64,000 nucleotides of DNA from Pararhodobacter aggregans (GTDB lineage Bacteria; Pseudomonadota; Alphaproteobacteria; Rhodobacterales; Rhodobacteraceae). Position 1 is the stretch's first letter. The number at the start of each line of letters is the position of its first letter. This document shows, piece after piece, positions 61,531 through 64,000 of the stretch. The notes under the pieces were generated by a model. The model searched no databases, was not told the DNA's origin, and saw only the letters and a list, made by a program, of their open reading frames with translations. The position numbers and the translations under genes were made by a program. The stretch is taken from positions 1-64,000 of the forward strand of contig NZ_QDDR01000016.1 in the NCBI RefSeq assembly GCF_003075525.1. Direction: 5' to 3'.

Positions 61531-61583
61531 CCGACAAGCAGACAATATTGATCGCATCCTGCCCAGCTTATATAGCTTGTCGG
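61531..61583. promoter_or_regulatory. Inverted repeat in the hydroxylase/LysR promoter region
   Basis: CCGACAAGC (61531-61539) and GCTTGTCGG (61575-61583) are exact complements 35 bases apart, flanking AT-rich sequence with TATATAGC. The right arm ends one base before the LysR ATG at 61585. It may be the autoregulatory and activation site. Confidence 0.5.
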
Positions 61584-61584
61584 C

Positions 61585-62532
61585 ATGAAACTCAGCGCCG
61601 AACACCTCGAAATCCTGGCCGTCATCGTCGATAAGGGGGGCCTGACCGAAGGCTCCGAGGCTTTGGGCAAGTCGCAGCCCTCGGTCTCGCGCAGCATGGC
61701 CCTGCTGGAACAGCGGGTCGGCATGCCCTTGTTCGAGCCGGGACGCCGCCCGCTCAGGCCCACGGAACTGGGTCTGAGCCTGGCCAAGGCGGGGGCACGG
61801 ATCCGGGCCGCCGGGATCGAGGCCGGGCAGATGGTCCGCCGCTTCCAGCAGGGGCAGGCCGGGCGGCTCAGGGTCGGCGGCACGCCCGTGTTCATGGATG
61901 GCGTCGTCTCGGGCATCATCGCCGATTTCCAGTCGCGCAACGCCGATGTGCAGATCGAACAGGTCTATGGCTATCTCGACGCGCTGGCGACCAGCCTGCG
62001 CAACGGCACGCTGGATCTGGCGATCCTGCCGCTGCACCCGACGCAGGTCCCGCGCGAAATGACCTTCACGCCGCTGCTGGCCGGGCACAACGTCATCGCC
62101 TGCCGGGCCGGGCATCCGCTGACCCGGCGCAAGGGCCTGACCATGGCCGATATCGAGGATTTCAGCTGGATCGCGCCGCCCAGCGACAGCCCCCTTTACC
62201 GCGACCTGCAACGCGCGCTGCGCTCCATCGGGCGCGATGATTTTCAGGTCAGCTTCTCGGGCGGGACGCTGTCGTCGATCCTGGCCGTGCTTTCGGCCTC
62301 GGACGCGCTGACGGTCCTGCCCTATTCGGTGGCCTTCCTCGCCGGGCGGACGACGCCGCTGGAGATCCTGCCGGTGCGGATCGAACACCCCGACCGGCAG
62401 CTTGGCATCCTCACCGCCGCCGAGGGGCGCGAGGCGCGGACGCTGAAGGCCTTCGCGGGCTTTGTCGGGGACGAGCTGCACCGGCTGCAGAACCGCATGG
62501 ATCACGAGCGGCAGGTCCGCCGCCGGGGCTGA
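61585..62532 (+). CDS. LysR-family transcriptional regulator
   Basis: The protein has 315 residues. The N-terminal HTH is GGLTEGSEALGKSQPSVSRS followed by LLEQRVGMPLFEPGRRPLRPTELG. The effector domain begins RLRVGGTPVFMDGVVSG. It diverges from the hydroxylase gene and is the only regulator wholly inside the catabolic island, so it is the best candidate for controlling the aromatic genes. Its inducer would be a pathway intermediate. Confidence 0.9.
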   Translation: MKLSAEHLEILAVIVDKGGLTEGSEALGKSQPSVSRSMALLEQRVGMPLFEPGRRPLRPTELGLSLAKAGARIRAAGIEAGQMVRRFQQGQAGRLRVGGTPVFMDGVVSGIIADFQSRNADVQIEQVYGYLDALATSLRNGTLDLAILPLHPTQVPREMTFTPLLAGHNVIACRAGHPLTRRKGLTMADIEDFSWIAPPSDSPLYRDLQRALRSIGRDDFQVSFSGGTLSSILAVLSASDALTVLPYSVAFLAGRTTPLEILPVRIEHPDRQLGILTAAEGREARTLKAFAGFVGDELHRLQNRMDHERQVRRRG

Positions 62533-62535
62533 GGC

Positions 62536-62868
62536 CTATTTCGTCGCCAGATAGGTGCCGCCGTCGAGCGCGGTGAAGCGCACCGCCGAATGCAGCCCGG
62601 TGGCCTGCCGCACCGCGTCGCGCAGCAGCCCCGCCACCTGCTCCATCCGGTCGCGGGTCCGGGCCGGGGCGGGCAGATAGCTCATCTCCAGATTGACGGG
62701 CGGCTGGTCGGCCAGGCCCGCCACCTCGATGGCGGCGAGCTGGCAGGCGGCTTTCTGCACGCCCAGGGTTTGCACCACGATGTCGCGCAGTTCCGCCATC
62801 AGCGCCGGCATCTGGCCGCGGGCCTCGGGATGGCGCTGCATGTCGACATAGAGCTTGATGTTCGGCAT
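62536..62868 (-). CDS. Tautomerase/isomerase-family protein
   Basis: The protein has 110 residues and starts MPNIKLYVDMQRHPE, so Pro1 after Met removal can be the catalytic base of the 4-oxalocrotonate tautomerase superfamily. It is longer than 4-OT (about 62), closer to the CHMI-like group. It lies 7 bases downstream of the intradiol dioxygenase and could ketonise the enol product (3-hydroxymuconate to maleylacetate). The start at 62868 has a weak ribosome site; a longer frame to 62943 overlaps the dioxygenase. Confidence 0.72.
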   Translation of the reverse strand: MPNIKLYVDMQRHPEARGQMPALMAELRDIVVQTLGVQKAACQLAAIEVAGLADQPPVNLEMSYLPAPARTRDRMEQVAGLLRDAVRQATGLHSAVRFTALDGGTYLATK

Positions 62869-62875
62869 GGCGGGA

Positions 62876-63712
62876 TCAGGCCGGGACCAGCACGAAATCG
62901 TAATCCGACCGCCAGAGCGTTTCGGCCCCCTCGAGCCGCTCATAGGGCGCGACGAGCGAGCTTTTCACGCCGAAAACCGCGTCCGAGGTGAGGTAGGTGT
63001 CGTCGCCGACAAAGGTATGCGTGACCAGCTTCTGAAAGCCCGGCGCGGTGACGAGGTAATGCATATGCGCGGGGCGGTAGGGGTGGCGGCCCAGCTGCCC
63101 CAGCATCTGGCCGACCGGGCCGTCATCGGGGATCGGATAGGCCACCGGCTTGATGCCGACGAAGGCATAGCGCCCGTCCGGGCCGGTATAGAAACGGCCG
63201 CGGTTGTTCCATTTCGGCTGGATGCCGGGCTGCTGCACGTCATAAAAGCCGTCCGCATTGTCGGACCAGACATCGACGCAGGCGCCCTCGACCGGGTTGC
63301 CGTCCAGATCGCGGACCTCGCCCTGAAACAGGCAGCTCTCGCCCTTGCCGTCGAGCGAGATGGTCTCGCCCATCTGCCGGACCGGCGCGTCGGCGACGTG
63401 GAACGGGCCGAACACCGTGTTCTCGGTCGCGCCCTTGGGGCGGCGGTTGTTGATCGCATCGACCAGCATCGAGAAGCCCAGCACGTCCGACAGCAGGATG
63501 AATTCCTGCCGCTCGTCCGAACACATCTGCCCGGTCCGGGTCAGGAAGCCGATGCCGTATTCCCATTCCTCCTGCGTCAGCGAGACATCGACGGCGAAGG
63601 CGTGCAGATGGCGCACCAGGCTTTCCATGACCTGCCGCAGGCGGGCGTCGGTCCCGGGCCCCATCCGGCTGTTGACGGTCTCGGCCGAACGGGATTCATC
63701 GAAATAGCTCAT
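62876..63712 (-). CDS. Intradiol dioxygenase 2, hydroxyquinol 1,2-dioxygenase-like
   Basis: The protein has 278 residues. Fe(III) ligands are Tyr157 (DGFYDVQ), Tyr192 (VAYPIPD), His216 and His218 (RPAHMHY). NRRPKGATENTVFGPFHVADAP is the family's entry to the catalytic core. The lack of chlorocatechol-specific features and the nearby maleylacetate reductase favour hydroxyquinol. It shares the fold but only moderate similarity with the enzyme at 51075. It is transcribed from the region holding a perfect ATAC-N7-GTAT box, and the tautomerase gene follows. Confidence 0.9.
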   Translation of the reverse strand: MSYFDESRSAETVNSRMGPGTDARLRQVMESLVRHLHAFAVDVSLTQEEWEYGIGFLTRTGQMCSDERQEFILLSDVLGFSMLVDAINNRRPKGATENTVFGPFHVADAPVRQMGETISLDGKGESCLFQGEVRDLDGNPVEGACVDVWSDNADGFYDVQQPGIQPKWNNRGRFYTGPDGRYAFVGIKPVAYPIPDDGPVGQMLGQLGRHPYRPAHMHYLVTAPGFQKLVTHTFVGDDTYLTSDAVFGVKSSLVAPYERLEGAETLWRSDYDFVLVPA

Positions 63713-63879
63713 GGTCTCAGGGCCCCTGGACTGCGGCCCGGGCGTGGCGCCGGGCGTGGACGGATCCGACCCCGGCAGACCCGCGGGACAGGGCCCCTGC
63801 CCCGCCCCGGCACGCCACCGTGTCGTCCCGGCCCTTATCCGGGATCGCCCCCGTTCAGGTCAAATGCGCATCCCGTGCA

Positions 63880-63904
63880 GCAATATACCCTTGGGGTATA
63901 TTGC
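63880..63904. promoter_or_regulatory. Perfect LysR/CatM-type operator upstream of dioxygenase 2
   Basis: GCAATATACCC, a TTG spacer and GGGTATATTGC form an 11-bp perfect inverted repeat. Inside it ATAC-N7-GTAT (63885-63899) is the BenM/CatM-class LysR consensus. It lies 168 bases before the dioxygenase 2 start. The flank TATATTGCAC matches that at box 2 of the other dioxygenase. Confidence 0.75.
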
Positions 63905-63938
63905 ACCGGGACGCGGCCCGACGGGCATGAGCGCAGGG

Positions 63939-64000
63939 TCAGGACGCGTCGGGCGCGGGCTCTTCCAGACGGCCCAGAGCGGCGATGGCGGCGTTGCGGA
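63939..64000 (-). CDS. Partial gene at the window edge (C-terminus only)
   Basis: A minus-strand frame enters from beyond 64000 and ends at TGA (63939-63941). The visible 19 residues are RNAAIAALGRLEEPAPDAS. Composition and position upstream of the operator suggest a real gene, perhaps a regulator, but nothing identifies it. Confidence 0.4.
   Translation of the reverse strand, partial: RNAAIAALGRLEEPAPDAS

Overview
The window is a GC-rich chromosomal segment whose gene content points to the Rhodobacterales (Paracoccus/Rhodobacter-type alphaproteobacteria). The evidence is the PhaR/PhaP/PhaC/PhaZ polyhydroxybutyrate locus, a smo-type sorbitol/mannitol operon, DUF6456 and DUF6477 neighbours, and the usual intergenic hairpin elements of that order. 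No tRNA, rRNA, CRISPR array, transposase or phage gene was seen. Coding density is high, and many genes overlap as ATGA or TGATG.

Layout. 1-4.6 kb: a DUF6456 helix-turn-helix protein, DUF6477, a ferredoxin-ASKHA (RACo-like) activator and a glycosyltransferase. 4.6-9.3 kb: the PHB locus (phaR, phaP and phaC on minus, phaZ on plus) with a set of CTGC-N3-GCAG PhaR-type operators. 9.3-20.3 kb: a small HpaI-aldolase/DUF1330 operon diverging from a SorC-type regulator, then a polyol operon (binding protein, two permeases, ATPase, SDR sorbitol dehydrogenase, mannitol dehydrogenase, HAD phosphatase, FGGY kinase). 20.3-38.5 kb: mixed housekeeping genes. These include a LysR regulator with two apparent HTH domains next to an SHMT-like enzyme, AsmA, PlsC and CdsA-like proteins, an enoyl-CoA hydratase, a pentapeptide protein, a GltB-like FMN protein, MarR/cytochrome b561, rimO, hydrolases, hisB, hisH, and a murA whose catalytic Cys appears to be Asp.

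38.5-63.9 kb is an aromatic-catabolism island. A minus-strand block (39-45 kb) encodes a PcpA/LinE-like ring-cleaving dioxygenase, a semialdehyde dehydrogenase, a CMD protein, a cupin, an MBL hydrolase, a beta-hydroxyacid dehydrogenase and an alpha/beta hydrolase. It is followed by a TRAP transporter interleaved with two paralogous FAD monooxygenases (45-50.7 kb). A plus-strand block (51-58.4 kb) carries an intradiol dioxygenase, a second PcpA-like dioxygenase, a carboxylesterase and a complete Liv-type ABC transporter. The last block (58.4-63.7 kb) has maleylacetate reductase, a TfdB-like phenol hydroxylase, a divergent LysR regulator, a tautomerase and a second intradiol (hydroxyquinol-type) dioxygenase. 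Together these would take (poly)hydroxylated aromatics through hydroquinone or hydroxyquinol to maleylacetate and then 3-oxoadipate. The true substrate is not visible from sequence.

The most interesting signals are regulatory. An AT-rich GTAT-N-AT-N-GTAT motif lies upstream of three separate minus-strand catabolic units. LysR-type 15-bp boxes lie upstream of both intradiol dioxygenase genes, one of them a perfect ATAC-N7-GTAT. Four PhaR sites sit across the PHB locus. A 28-bp perfect palindrome abuts the hpaI ribosome binding site.
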